Source: Chrysaora quinquecirrha
Lineage: Eukaryota > Cnidaria > Scyphozoa > Semaeostomeae > Pelagiidae
Direction of reading: 5' to 3'
Assembly: GCA_014526335.1 (NCBI GenBank)
Contig: JACTAT010000001.1
Location: 2,211,851-2,275,850, forward strand
Length of the DNA: 64,000 nucleotides
This document shows positions 39,901-51,900 of this stretch, piece after piece. The notes under the pieces are model-generated. The model ran no database searches. It saw nothing but the letters and a program-made list of their open reading frames with translations, and was not told where the DNA came from. The stretch's first letter is position 1; each line of letters starts with the position of its first letter. The position numbers were made by a program, and so were the translations under genes.

Positions 39901-42900
39901 GAAAAACGGAAAGAGGCAAAACTGTGCGAACTGTCAAGAGAAAGATAGTTGAAACCAGGCAGCAAAAGATCACGAAGAAAGTGACTAAACGACCTGACGG
40001 CAAACAAGATGGACCTATAGAAGAGGAGGTTATCAAACCTGTTGAGCCTGCCAACTACAGGATTGTGCGCAAAACTGTACGACATCCAGATGGCACTGAG
40101 AAGGTGACAGAAGAGCCTGATTTCACCATGCCAGATGATGCAAAAGAACCGACAGTTGAAGAAGTTAAAGACCGACGCGGCACTGTTGTGCGAAGGATTA
40201 CTACTGAAACCTGTGCCTATGATCACAACAAGAAAGGTGTACCGAACTATCATCATTGCTCCAGATGGCAGGGAAGAAAGTGCAAGAAAGGGTCGAAGAG
40301 AGAGGACAGCCTGGCAAACCGGAAGAGCATGCACCTGTGGAAGAGCCAACGGAAGAAAAGGTTTTGACGCCAATGGAAGTAACAGTTGAAGAAGCATTGC
40401 CCGCTGAGCCTGAAGAGAAGCAGCCAGAACAAGTGGAGCAGCCAGACAAGTATGAGGAGATGGTAGATGAATATGGTCGTGTTGTTCGCAAGACAATAAC
40501 GGTGAGAACAAGGATTGTGAAGAGAATCGTCCGCCTACCAGATGGAAGGACACAGGAGATTGAAGAAGAAGTTCCAGTTTCTGACTCTGAAGACAGGACT
40601 GACACGTTTGAAGTGATCGAGCGTGTTGAAGCAGAGCCTGCCAAACCAGAAGAGCATGCACCTAAAGAAGAACCAACAGAAGAGGTTGTTACGCCAATGG
40701 AAGTAACTGTAGAAGAATCATTGCCTTTTGAGCCTGAGCAGAAATATCCCGAACATGCAGAGCACCCAGAGGAGCCTGTGAGCATGATAGAAGAAGATGG
40801 TCGTGTTGTACGCAAGACAATAACCGTGAGGAAAAGGATTGTTAAGAGAATCATCCGTTTGCCAGATGGAACAAGACAAGAAATCGAAGAGGAAGTTCCA
40901 GTTTCTGATGCTGAAGAGAAGCGTGACACGTTTGAGGTGATCAAGCATGATGAACCAGAGCCTGGCAGACCGGCAGAAATGAAATTTGTCGTTGCTGAAG
41001 AGAAGCCAACGATGCCTGACAAAGTGTCGGCAAAGGAGCCAAGGCATGTTGAAAGGGTGTATGTGACACGCATCTTGAGGCAGCCAGATGGAACTGAGCG
41101 AGTGCTTGAAACATCCGAAACAGTTTCTCCTTTGCAGCCTGAACCTGAAGATGAAAAGCCAGAAAAGGTTGAAAAGGTAAAAGACAGCAAGGGACGTGTA
41201 ATCAAGACTGTCACTCACAGTCCAGTGTTTGTGGTGAGAAAGAGAAAAGTTGTGAAGAAGAGCCGAGTCCTACCGGATGGCAAGAAGGAACCCAAGAGAC
41301 AAGTGTTGTTGAGCCAGAAGAAACAAAAGAGATTGAAGCACCCATCATCAAACGTGTTGTAAAACGTGTTACGCATACGACCGAGATGGAAGGGAGAAGG
41401 TTGTGCAGGAGCAGGTCAATGTGAAGCCATTTGAAGTAATTGAAACAAAGGAAGATTCCAAGCCTGAAGTGAGTGAAAACGGGAAAGAGGCAAAACTGTG
41501 CGAACTGTCAAGAGAAAGATAGTTGAAACCAGGCAGCAAAAGATCACGAAGAAAGTGACTAAACGACCTGACGGCAAACAAGATGGACCTATAGAAGAGG
41601 AGGTTATCAAACCTGTTGAGCCTGCCAACTACAGGATTGTGCGCAAAACTGTACGACATCCAGATGGCACTGAGAAGGTGACAGAAGAGCCTGATTTCAC
41701 CATGCCAGATGATGCAAAAGAACCGACAGTTGAAGAAGTTAAAGACCGACGCTGCACTGTTGTGCGAAGGATTACTACGAAACCTGTGCCTATGATCACA
41801 ACAAGAAAGGTGTACCGAACTATCATCATTGCTCCAGATGGCAGGGAAGAAAGTGCAAGAAAGGGTCAAGAGAGAGGACAGCCTGGCAAACCGGAAGAGC
41901 ATGCACCTGTGGAAGAGCCAACGGAAGAAAAGGTTTTGACGCCAATGGAAGTAACAGTTGAAGAAGCATTGCCCGCTGAGCCTGAAGAGAAGCAGCCAGA
42001 ACAAGTGGAGCAGCCAGACAAGTATGAGGAGATGGTAGATGAATATGGTCGTGTTGTTCGCAAGACAATAACGGTGAGAACAAGGATTGTGAAGAGAATC
42101 GTCCGCCTACCAGATGGAAGGACACAGGAGATTGAAGAAGAAGTTCCAGTTTCTGACTCTGAAGACAGGACTGACACGTTTGAAGTGATCGAGCGTGTTG
42201 AAGCAGAGCCTGCCAAACCAGAAGAGCATGCACCTAAAGAAGAACCAACAGAAGAGGTTGTTACGCCAATGGAAGTAACTGTAGAAGAATCATTGCCTTT
42301 TGAGCCTGAGCAGAAATATCCCGAACATGCAGAGCACCCAGAGGAGCCTGTGAGCATGATAGAAGAAGATGGTCGTGTTGTACGCAAGACAATAACCGTG
42401 AGGAAAAGGATTGTTAAGAGAATCATCCGTTTGCCAGATGGAACAAGACAAGAAATCGAAGAGGAAGTTCCAGTTTCTGATGCTGAAGAGAAGCGTGACA
42501 CGTTTGAGGTGATCAAGCATGATGAACCAGAGCCTGGCAGAACGGCAGAAATGAAATTTGTTGTTGCTGAAGAGAAGCCAACGATGCCTGACAAAGTGTC
42601 GGCAAAGGAGCCAAGGCATGTTGAAAGGGTGTATGTGACACGCATCTTGAGGCAGCCAGATGGAACTGAGCGAGTGCTTGAAACATCCGAAACAGTTTCT
42701 CCTTTGCAGCCTGAACCTGAAGATGAAAAGCCAGAAAAGGTTGAAAAGGTAAAAGACAGCAAGGGACGTGTAATCAAGACTGTCACTCACAGTCCAGTGT
42801 TTGTGGTGAGAAAGAGAAAAGTTGTGAAGAAGAGCCGAGTCCTACCGGATGGCAAGAAGGAACCGAAGAGACAAGTGTTGTTGAGCCAGAAGAAACAAAA

Positions 42901-45900
42901 GAGATTGAAGCACCCATCATCAAACGTGTTGTAAAACGTGTTACGCATACGACCGAGATGGAAGGGAGAAGGTTGTGCAGGAGCAGGTCAATGTGAAGCC
43001 ATTTGAAGTAATTGAAACAAAGGAAGATTCCAAGCCTGAAGTGAGTGAAAACGGAAAGAGGCAAAACTGTGCGAACTGTCAAGAGAAAGATAGTTGAAAC
43101 CAGGCAGCAAAAGATCACGAAGAAAGTGACTAAACGACCTGACGGCAAACAAGATGGACCTATAGAAGAGGAGGTTATCAAACCTGTTGAGCCTGCCAAC
43201 TACAGGATTGTGCGCAAAACTGTACGACATCCAGATGGCACTGAGAAGGTGACAGAAGAGCCTGATTTCACCATGCCAGATGATGCAAAAGAACCGACAG
43301 TTGAAGAAGTTAAAGACCGACGCGGCACTGTTGTGCGAAGGATTACTACGAAACCTGTGCCTATGATCACAACAAGAAAGGTGTACCGAACTATCATCAT
43401 TGCTCCAGATGGCAGGGAAGAAAGTGTGCAAGAAAGGGTCAAGAGAGAGGACAGCCTGGCAAACCGGAAGAGCATGCACCTGTGGAAGAGCCAACGGAAG
43501 AAAAGGTTTTGACGCCAATGGAAGTAACAGTTGAAGAAGCATTGCCCGCTGAGCCTGAAGAGAAGCAGCCAGAACAAGTGGAGCAGCCAGACAAGTATGA
43601 GGAGATGGTAGATGAATATGGTCGTGTTGTTCGCAAGACAATAACGGTGAGAACAAGGATTGTGAAGAGAATCGTCCGCCTACCAGATGGAAGGACACAG
43701 GAGATTGAAGAAGAAGTTCCAGTTTCTGACTCTGAAGACAGGACTGACACGTTTGAAGTGATCGAGCGTGTTGAAGCAGAGCCTGCCAAACCAGAAGAGC
43801 ATGCACCTAAAGAAGAACCAACAGAAGAGGTTGTTACGCCAATGGAAGTAACTGTAGAAGAATCATTGCCTTTTGAGCCTGAGCAGAAATATCCCGAACA
43901 TGCAGAGCACCCAGAGGAGCCTGTGAGCATGATAGAAGAAGATGGTCGTGTTGTACGCAAGACAATAACCGTGAGGAAAAGGATTGTTAAGAGAATCATC
44001 CGCTTGCCAGATGGAACAAGACAAGAAATCAAGAGGAAGTTCCAGTTTCTGATGCTGAAGAGAAGCGTGACACGTTTGAGGTGATCAAGCATGATGAACC
44101 AGAGCCTGGCAGACCGGCAGAAATGAAATTTGTCGTTGCTGAAGAGAAGCCAACGATGCCTGACAAAGTGTCGGCAAAGGAGCCAAGGCATGTTGAAAGG
44201 GTGTATGTGACACGCATCTTGAGGCAGCCAGATGGAACTGAGCGAGTGCTTGAAACATCCGAAACAGTTTCTCCTTTGCAGCCTGAACCTGAAGATGAAA
44301 AGCCAGAAAAGGTTGAAAAGGTAAAAGACAGCAAGGACGTGTAATCAAGACTGTCACTCACAGTCCAGTGTTTGTGGTGAGAAAGAGAAAAGTTGTGAAG
44401 AAGAGCCGAGTCCTACCGGATGGCAAGAAGGAACCCGAAGAGACAAGTGTTGTTGAGCCAGAAGAAACAAAAGAGATTGAAGCACCCATCATCAAACGTG
44501 TTGTAAAACGTGTTACGCATACGACCGAGATGGAAGGGAGAAGGTTGTGCAGGAGCAGGTCAATGTGAAGCCATTTGAAGTAATTGAAACAAAGGAAGAT
44601 TCCAAGCCTGAAGTGAGTGAAAACGGAAAGAGGCAAAACTGTGCGAACTGTCAAGAGAAAGATAGTTGAAACCAGGCAGCAAAAGATCACGAAGAAAGTG
44701 ACTAAACGACCTGACGGCAAACAAGATGGACCTATAGAAGAGGAGGTTATCAAACCTGTTGAGCCTGCCAACTACAGGATTGTGTGCAAAACTGTACGAC
44801 ATCCAGATGGCACTGAGAAGGTGACAGAAGAGCCTGATTTCACCATGCCAGATGATGCAAAAGAACCGACAGTTGAAGAAGTTAAAGACCGACGCGGCAC
44901 TGTTGTGCGAAGGATTACTACGAAACCTGTGCCTATGATCACAACAAGAAAGGTGTACCGAACTATCATCATTGCTCCAGATGGCAGGGAAGAAAGTGTG
45001 CAAGAAAGGGTCGAAGAGAGAGGACAGCCTGGCAAACCGGAAGAGCATGCACCTGTGGAAGAGCCAACGGAAGAAAAGGTTTTGACGCCAATGGAAGTAA
45101 CAGTTGAAGAAGCATTGCCCGCTGAGCCTGAAGAGAAGCAGCCAGAACAAGTGGAGCAGCCAGACAAGTATGAGGAGATGGTAGATGAATATGGTCGTGT
45201 TGTTCGCAAGACAATAACGGTGAGAACAAGGATTGTGAAGAGAATCGTCCGCCTACCAGATGGAAGGACACAGGAGATTGAAGAAGAAGTTCCAGTTTCT
45301 GACTCTGAAGACAGGACTGACACGTTTGAAGTGATCGAGCGTGTTGAAGCAGAGCCTGCCAAACCAGAAGAGCATGCACCTAAAGAAGAACCAACAGAAG
45401 AGGTTGTTACGCCAATGGAAGTAACTGTAGAAGAATCATTGCCTTTTGAGCCTGAGCAGAAATATCCCGAACATGCAGAGCACCCAGAGGAGCCTGTGAG
45501 CATGATAGAAGAAGATGGTCGTGTTGTACGCAAGACAATAACCGTGAGGAAAAGGATTGTTAAGAGAATCATCCGTTTGCCAGATGGAACAAGACAAGAA
45601 ATCGAAGAGGAAGTTCCAGTTTCTGATGCTGAAGAGAAGCGTGACACGTTTGAGGTGATCAAGCATGATGAACCAGAGCCTGGCAGACCGGCAGAAATGA
45701 AATTTGTCGTTGCTGAAGAGAAGCCAACGATGCCTGACAAAGTGTCGGCAAAGGAGCCAAGGCATGTTGAAAGGGTGTATGTGACACGCATCTTGAGGCA
45801 GCCAGATGGAACTGAGCGAGTGCTTGAAACATCCGAAACAGTTTCTCCTTTGCAGCCTGAACCTGAAGATGAAAAGCCAGAAAAGGTTGAAAAGGTAAAA

Positions 45901-48900
45901 GACAGCAAGGACGTGTAATCAAGACTGTCACTCACAGTCCAGTGTTTGTGGTGAGAAAGAGAAAAGTTGTGAAGAAGAGCCGAGTCCTACCGGATGGCAA
46001 GAAGGAACCCAAGAGACAAGTGTTGTTGAGCCAGAAGAAACAAAAGAGATTGAAGCACCCATCATCAAACGTGTTGTAAAACGTGTTACGCACGACCGAG
46101 ATGGAAGGGAGAAGGTTGTGCAGGAGCAGGTCAATGTGAAGCCATTTGAAGTAATTGAAACAAAGGAAGATTCCAAGCCTGAAGTGAGTGAAAAACGGGA
46201 AAGAGGCAAAACTGTGCGAACTGTCAAGAGAAAGATAGTTGAAACCAGGCAGCAAAAGATCACGAAGAAAGTGACTAAACGACCTGACGGCAAACAAGAT
46301 GGACCTATAGAAGAGGAGGTTATCAAACCTGTTGAGCCTGCCAACTACAGGATTGTGCGCAAAACTGTACGACATCCAGATGGCACTGAGAAGGTGACAG
46401 AAGAGCCTGATTTCACCATGCCAGATGATGCAAAAGAACCGACAGTTGAAGAAGTTAAAGACCGACGCGGCACTGTTGTGCGAAGGATTACTACGAAACC
46501 TGTGCCTATGATCACAACAAGAAAGGTGTACCGAACTATCATCATTGCTCCAGATGGCAGGGAAGAAAGTGTGCAAGAAAGGGTCGAAGAGAGAGGACAG
46601 CCTGGCAAACCGGAAGAGCATGCACCTGTGGAAGAGCCAACGGAAGAAAAGGTTTTGACGCCAATGGAAGTAACAGTTGAAGAAGCATTGCCCGCTGAGC
46701 CTGAAGAGAAGCAGCCAGAACAAGTGGAGCAGCCAGACAAGTATGAGGAGATGGTAGATGAATATGGTCGTGTTGTTCGCAAGACAATAACGGTGAGAAC
46801 AAGGATTGTGAAGAGAATCGTCCGCCTACCAGATGGAAGGACACAGGAGATTGAAGAAGAAGTTCCAGTTTCTGACTCTGAAGACAGGACTGACACGTTT
46901 GAAGTGATCGAGCGTGTTGAAGCAGAGCCTGCCAAACCAGAAGAGCATGCACCTAAAGAAGAACCAACAGAAGAGGTTGTTACGCCAATGGAAGTAACTG
47001 TAGAAGAATCATTGCCTTTTGAGCCTGAGCAGAAATATCCCGAACATGCAGAGCACCCAGAGGAGCCTGTGAGCATGATAGAAGAAGATGGTCGTGTTGT
47101 ACGCAAGACAATAACCGTGAGGAAAAGGATTGTTAAGAGAATCATCCGTTTGCCAGATGGAACAAGACAAGAAATCAAGAGGAAGTTCCAGTTTCTGATG
47201 CTGAAGAGAAGCGTGACACGTTTGAGGTGATCAAGCATGATGAACCAGAGCCTGGCAGACCGGCAGAAATGAAATTTGTCGTTGCTGAAGAGAAGCCAAC
47301 GATGCCTGACAAAGTGTCGGCAAAGGAGCCAAGGCATGTTGAAAGGGTGTATGTGACACGCATCTTGAGGCAGCCAGATGGAACTGAGCGAGTGCTTGAA
47401 ACATCCGAAACAGTTTCTCCTTTGCAGCCTGAACCTGAAGATGAAAAGCCAGAAAAGGTTGAAAAGGTAAAAGACAGCAAGGGACGTGTAATCAAGACTG
47501 TCACTCACAGTCCAGTGTTTGTGGTGAGAAAGAGAAAAGTTGTAAAGAAGAGCCGAGTCCTACCGGATGGCAAGAAGGAACCCGAAGAGACAAGTGTTGT
47601 TGAGCCAGAAGAAACAAAAGAGATTGAAGCACCCATCATCAAACGTGTTGTAAAACGTGTTACGACGACCGAGATGGAAGGGAGAAGGTTGTGCAGGAGC
47701 AGGTCAATGTGAAGCCATTTGAAGTAATTGAAACAAAGGAAGATTCCAAGCCTGAAGTGAGTGAAAAACGGGAAAGAGGCAAAACTGTGCGAACTGTCAA
47801 GAGAAAGATAGTTGAAACCAGGCAGCAAAAGATCACGAAGAAAGTGACTAAACGACCTGACGGCAAACAAGATGGACCTATAGAAGAGGAGGTTATCAAA
47901 CCTGTTGAGCCTGCCAACTACAGGATTGTGCGCAAAACTGTACGACATCCAGATGGCACTGAGAAGGTGACAGAAGAGCCTGATTTCACCGTGCCAGATG
48001 ATGCAAAAGAACCGACAGTTGAAGAAGTTAAAGACCGACGCGGCACTGTTGTGCGAAGGATTACTACGAAACCTGTGCCTATGATCACAACAAGAAAGGT
48101 GTACCGAACTATCATCATTGCTCCAGATGGCAGGGAAGAAAGTGTGCAAGAAAGGGTCGAAGAGAGAGGACAGCCTGGCAAACCGGAAGAGCATGCACCT
48201 GTGGAAGAGCCAATGGAAGAAAATGTTTTGACGCCAATGGAAGTAACAGTTGAAGAAGCATTGCCCGCTGAGCCTGAAGAGAAGCAGCCAGAACAAGTGG
48301 AGCAGCCAGACAAGTATGAGGAGATGGTAGATGAATATGGTCGTGTTGTTCGCAAGACAATAACGGTGAGAACCAGGATTGTGAAGAGAATCGTCCGCCT
48401 ACCAGATGGAAGGACACAGGAGATTGAAGAAGAAGTTCCAGTTTCTGACTCTGAAGACAGGACTGACACGTTTGAAGTGATCGAGCGTGTTGAAGCAGAG
48501 CCTGCCAAACCAGAAGAGCATGCACCTAAAGAAGAACCAACAGAAGAGGTTGTTACGCCAATGGAAGTAACTGTAGAAGAATCATTGCCTTTTGAGCCTG
48601 AGCAGAAATATCCCGAACATGCAGAGCACCCAGAGGAGCCTGTGAGCATGATAGAAGAAGATGGTCGTGTTGTACGCAAGACAATAACCGTGAGGAAAAG
48701 GATTGTTAAGAGAATCATCCGTTTGCCAGATGGAACAAGACAAGAAATCGAAGAGGAAGTTCCAGTTTCTGATGCTGAAGAGAAGCGTGACACGTTTGAG
48801 GTGATCAAGCATGATGAACCAGAGCCTGGCAGACCGGCAGAAATGAAATTTGTCGTTGCTGAAGAGAAGCCAACGATGCCTGACAAAGTGTCGGCAAAGG

Positions 48901-51900
48901 AGCCAAGGCATGTTGAAAGGGTGTATGTGACACGCATCTTGAGGCAGCCAGATGGAACTGAGCGAGTGCTTGAAACATCCGAAACAGTTTCTCCTTTGCA
49001 GCCTGAACCTGAAGATGAAAAGCCAGAAAAGGTTGAAAAGGTAAAAGACAGCAAGGGACGTGTAATCAAGACTGTCACTCACAGTCCAGTGTTTGTGGTG
49101 AGAAAGAGAAAAGTTGTAAAGAAGAGCCGAGTCCTACCGGATGGCAAGAAGGAACCCGAAGAGACAAGTGTTGTTGAGCCAGAAGAAACAAAAGAGATTG
49201 AAGCACCCATCATCAAACGTGTTGTAAAACGTGTTACGCACGACCGAGATGGAAGGGAGAAGGTTGTGCAGGAGCAGGTCAATGTGAAGCCATTTGAAGT
49301 AATTGAAACAAAGGAAGATTCCAAGCCTGAAGTGAGTGAAAAACGGGAAAGAGGCAAAACTGTGCGAACTGTCAAGAGAAAGATAGTTGAAACCAGGCAG
49401 CAAAAGATCACGAAGAAAGTGACTAAACGACCTGACGGCAAACAAGATGGACCTATAGAAGAGGAGGTTATCAAACCTGTTGAGCCTGCCAACTACAGGA
49501 TTGTGCGCAAAACTGTACGACATCCAGATGGCACTGAGAAGGTGACAGAAGAGCCTGATTTCACCATGCCAGATGATGCAAAAGAACCGACAGTTGAAGA
49601 AGTTAAAGACCGACGCGGCACTGTTGTGCGAAGGATTACTACGAAACCTGTGCCTATGATCACAACAAGAAAGGTGTACCGAACTATCATCATTGCTCCA
49701 GATGGCAGGGAAGAAAGTGTGCAAGAAAGGGTCGAAGAGAGAGGACAGCCTGGCAAACCGGAAGAGCATGCACCTGTGGAAGAGCCAACGGAAGAAAAGG
49801 TTTTGACGCCAATGGAAGTAACAGTTGAAGAAGCATTGCCCGCTGAGCCTGAAGAGAAGCAGCCAGAACAAGTGGAGCAGCCAGACAAGTATGAGGAGAT
49901 GGTAGATGAATATGGTCGTGTTGTTCGCAAGACAATAACGGTGAGAACAAGGATTGTGAAGAGAATCGTCCGCCTACCAGATGGAAGGACACAGGAGATT
50001 GAAGAAGAAGTTCCAGTTTCTGACTCTGAAGACAGGACTGACACGTTTGAAGTGATCGAGCGTGTTGAAGCAGAGCCTGCCAAACCAGAAGAGCATGCAC
50101 CTAAAGAAGAACCAACAGAAGAGGTTGTTACGCCAATGGAAGTAACTGTAGAAGAATCATTGCCTTTTGAGCCTGAGCAGAAATATCCTGAACATGCAGA
50201 GCACCCAGAGGAGCCTGTGAGCATGATAGAAGAAGATGGTCGTGTTGTACGCAAGACAATAACCGTGAGGAAAAGGATTGTTAAGAGAATCATCCGTTTG
50301 CCAGATGGAACAAGACAAGAAATCGAAGAGGAAGTTCCAGTTTCTGATGCTGAAGAGAAGCGTGACACGTTTGAGGTGATCAAGCATGATGAACCAGAGC
50401 CTGGCAGACCGGCAGAAATGAAATTTGTCGTTGCTGAAGAGAAGCCAACGATGCCTGACAAAGTGTCGGCAAAGGAGCCAAGGCATGTTGAAAGGGTGTA
50501 TGTGACACGCATCTTGAGGCAGCCAGATGGAACTGAGCGAGTGCTTGAAACATCCGAAACAGTTTCTCCTTTGCAGCCTGAACCTGAAGATGAAAAGCCA
50601 GAAAAGGTTGAAAAGGTAAAAGACAGCAAGGGACGTGTAATCAAGACTGTCACTCACAGTCCAGTGTTTGTGGTGAGAAAGAGAAAAGTTGTAAAGAAGA
50701 GCCGAGTCCTACCGGATGGCAAGAAGGAACCCGAAGAGACAAGTGTTGTTGAGCCAGAAGAAACAAAAGAGATTGAAGCACCCATCATCAAACGTGTTGT
50801 AAAACGTGTTACGCACGACCGAGATGGAAGGGAGAAGGTTGTGCAGGAGCAGGTCAATGTGAAGCCATTTGAAGTAATTGAAACAAAGGAAGATTGCAAG
50901 CCTGAAGTGAGTGAGAAACGGGAAGGAGGCAAAACTGTGCGAACTGTCAAAGAAACATTTACTGAAGTTTTGATACGAAAAGTTTGGAAAACTATTGTTA
51001 GGGATTTAAATGGAGAAGAAGTTCAACCTCAGACCGAGGACATTATCGTTCCTGTTCCCACTAGTGATGTTTCCATATTTCCAAAAGACTGTTCTGAACT
51101 CTTTTCCGCTGAGGTCAATCGAGACGTTCCTCTTGATTATCGTTATAATAGTGAGATCTTCCCAGTTGAGGAAAAGCCCGACTCGACAGGTCAAATTAGT
51201 CGCAAAGTCAGAGCGAAGCCTATCGTTACTCTAACAAAGCGTCGTGTTTACAGAGAAATAGTGATTTCCCCAGATGGAAGTGAGGAGTCCGTGAAAGAGA
51301 GAGTAGAGGAAAGTTCAGAACGTGATAGAGACGAACCATCGGCTTCAGTTAAGCTTTATGACAGTATTTTCGAGGAGAGTAAACGAAAGGCCAAACCTGA
51401 AGATTCAGTTGTTATCGAGGATGAGACTTTCAAGAAACCGCGACTTATCGAGAGAGTTTACGTTACTCGTATCCTGAGGCATTTAGATGGAACTGAACAA
51501 GTCATCGAGAAATCGGAAACTGTTGCACCTCTGAAACCAGTGCCCGAAGATGATCAGCCGGAACATACTGATGGGGAGAAAGACAAAAGAGGCCGAATTG
51601 TAAGGAAAGTCACTGTTACTCCATCTTTTATTTCCCGAAAGAAAACAGAATTAAAGAAAGGCCGTGTTCTACCGGATGGTAATGAAAGTTTGCACGAGTC
51701 AGTCATTGTGGAGCCCGAACAAACAAGTGAGATAGTTGTACCGGTCATAAAACGTATTGTGAAGCCAGCAAGCACTGGCCCTAACAGACGATCTGGAATA
51801 TTCGATGAGGCTGAGTATATTGAACCTTTTTCTGTCTTCGAAATGAAAGAGCTTACGAGACCCGAGGTCACTGATAAACTGGAACGGGGAGAGCCTGTAA

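Noticed and set aside
25477..50950. Many long open frames on the minus strand of the array (up to about 500 codons), repeated once per unit.
   Set aside because: They mirror the plus-strand codon composition (Glu/Lys/Val-rich text read backwards gives Ser/Phe/Leu-rich frames), lack known domains, and break exactly where the plus frame has indels. The plus frame has consistent splice sites and diverged homologous units.
24728..50950. Regularly spaced repeats as a CRISPR-like or rDNA-like array.
   Set aside because: There are no spacers, the unit is 1,575 bp and coding, and the context is a spliced animal gene.
24728..50950. Pseudogenisation of the array as the cause of the stops.
   Set aside because: Substitutions are almost absent, and breaks are only small indels at recurrent sites far from unique anchors. 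Random decay would scatter and include substitutions. It is not fully excluded.
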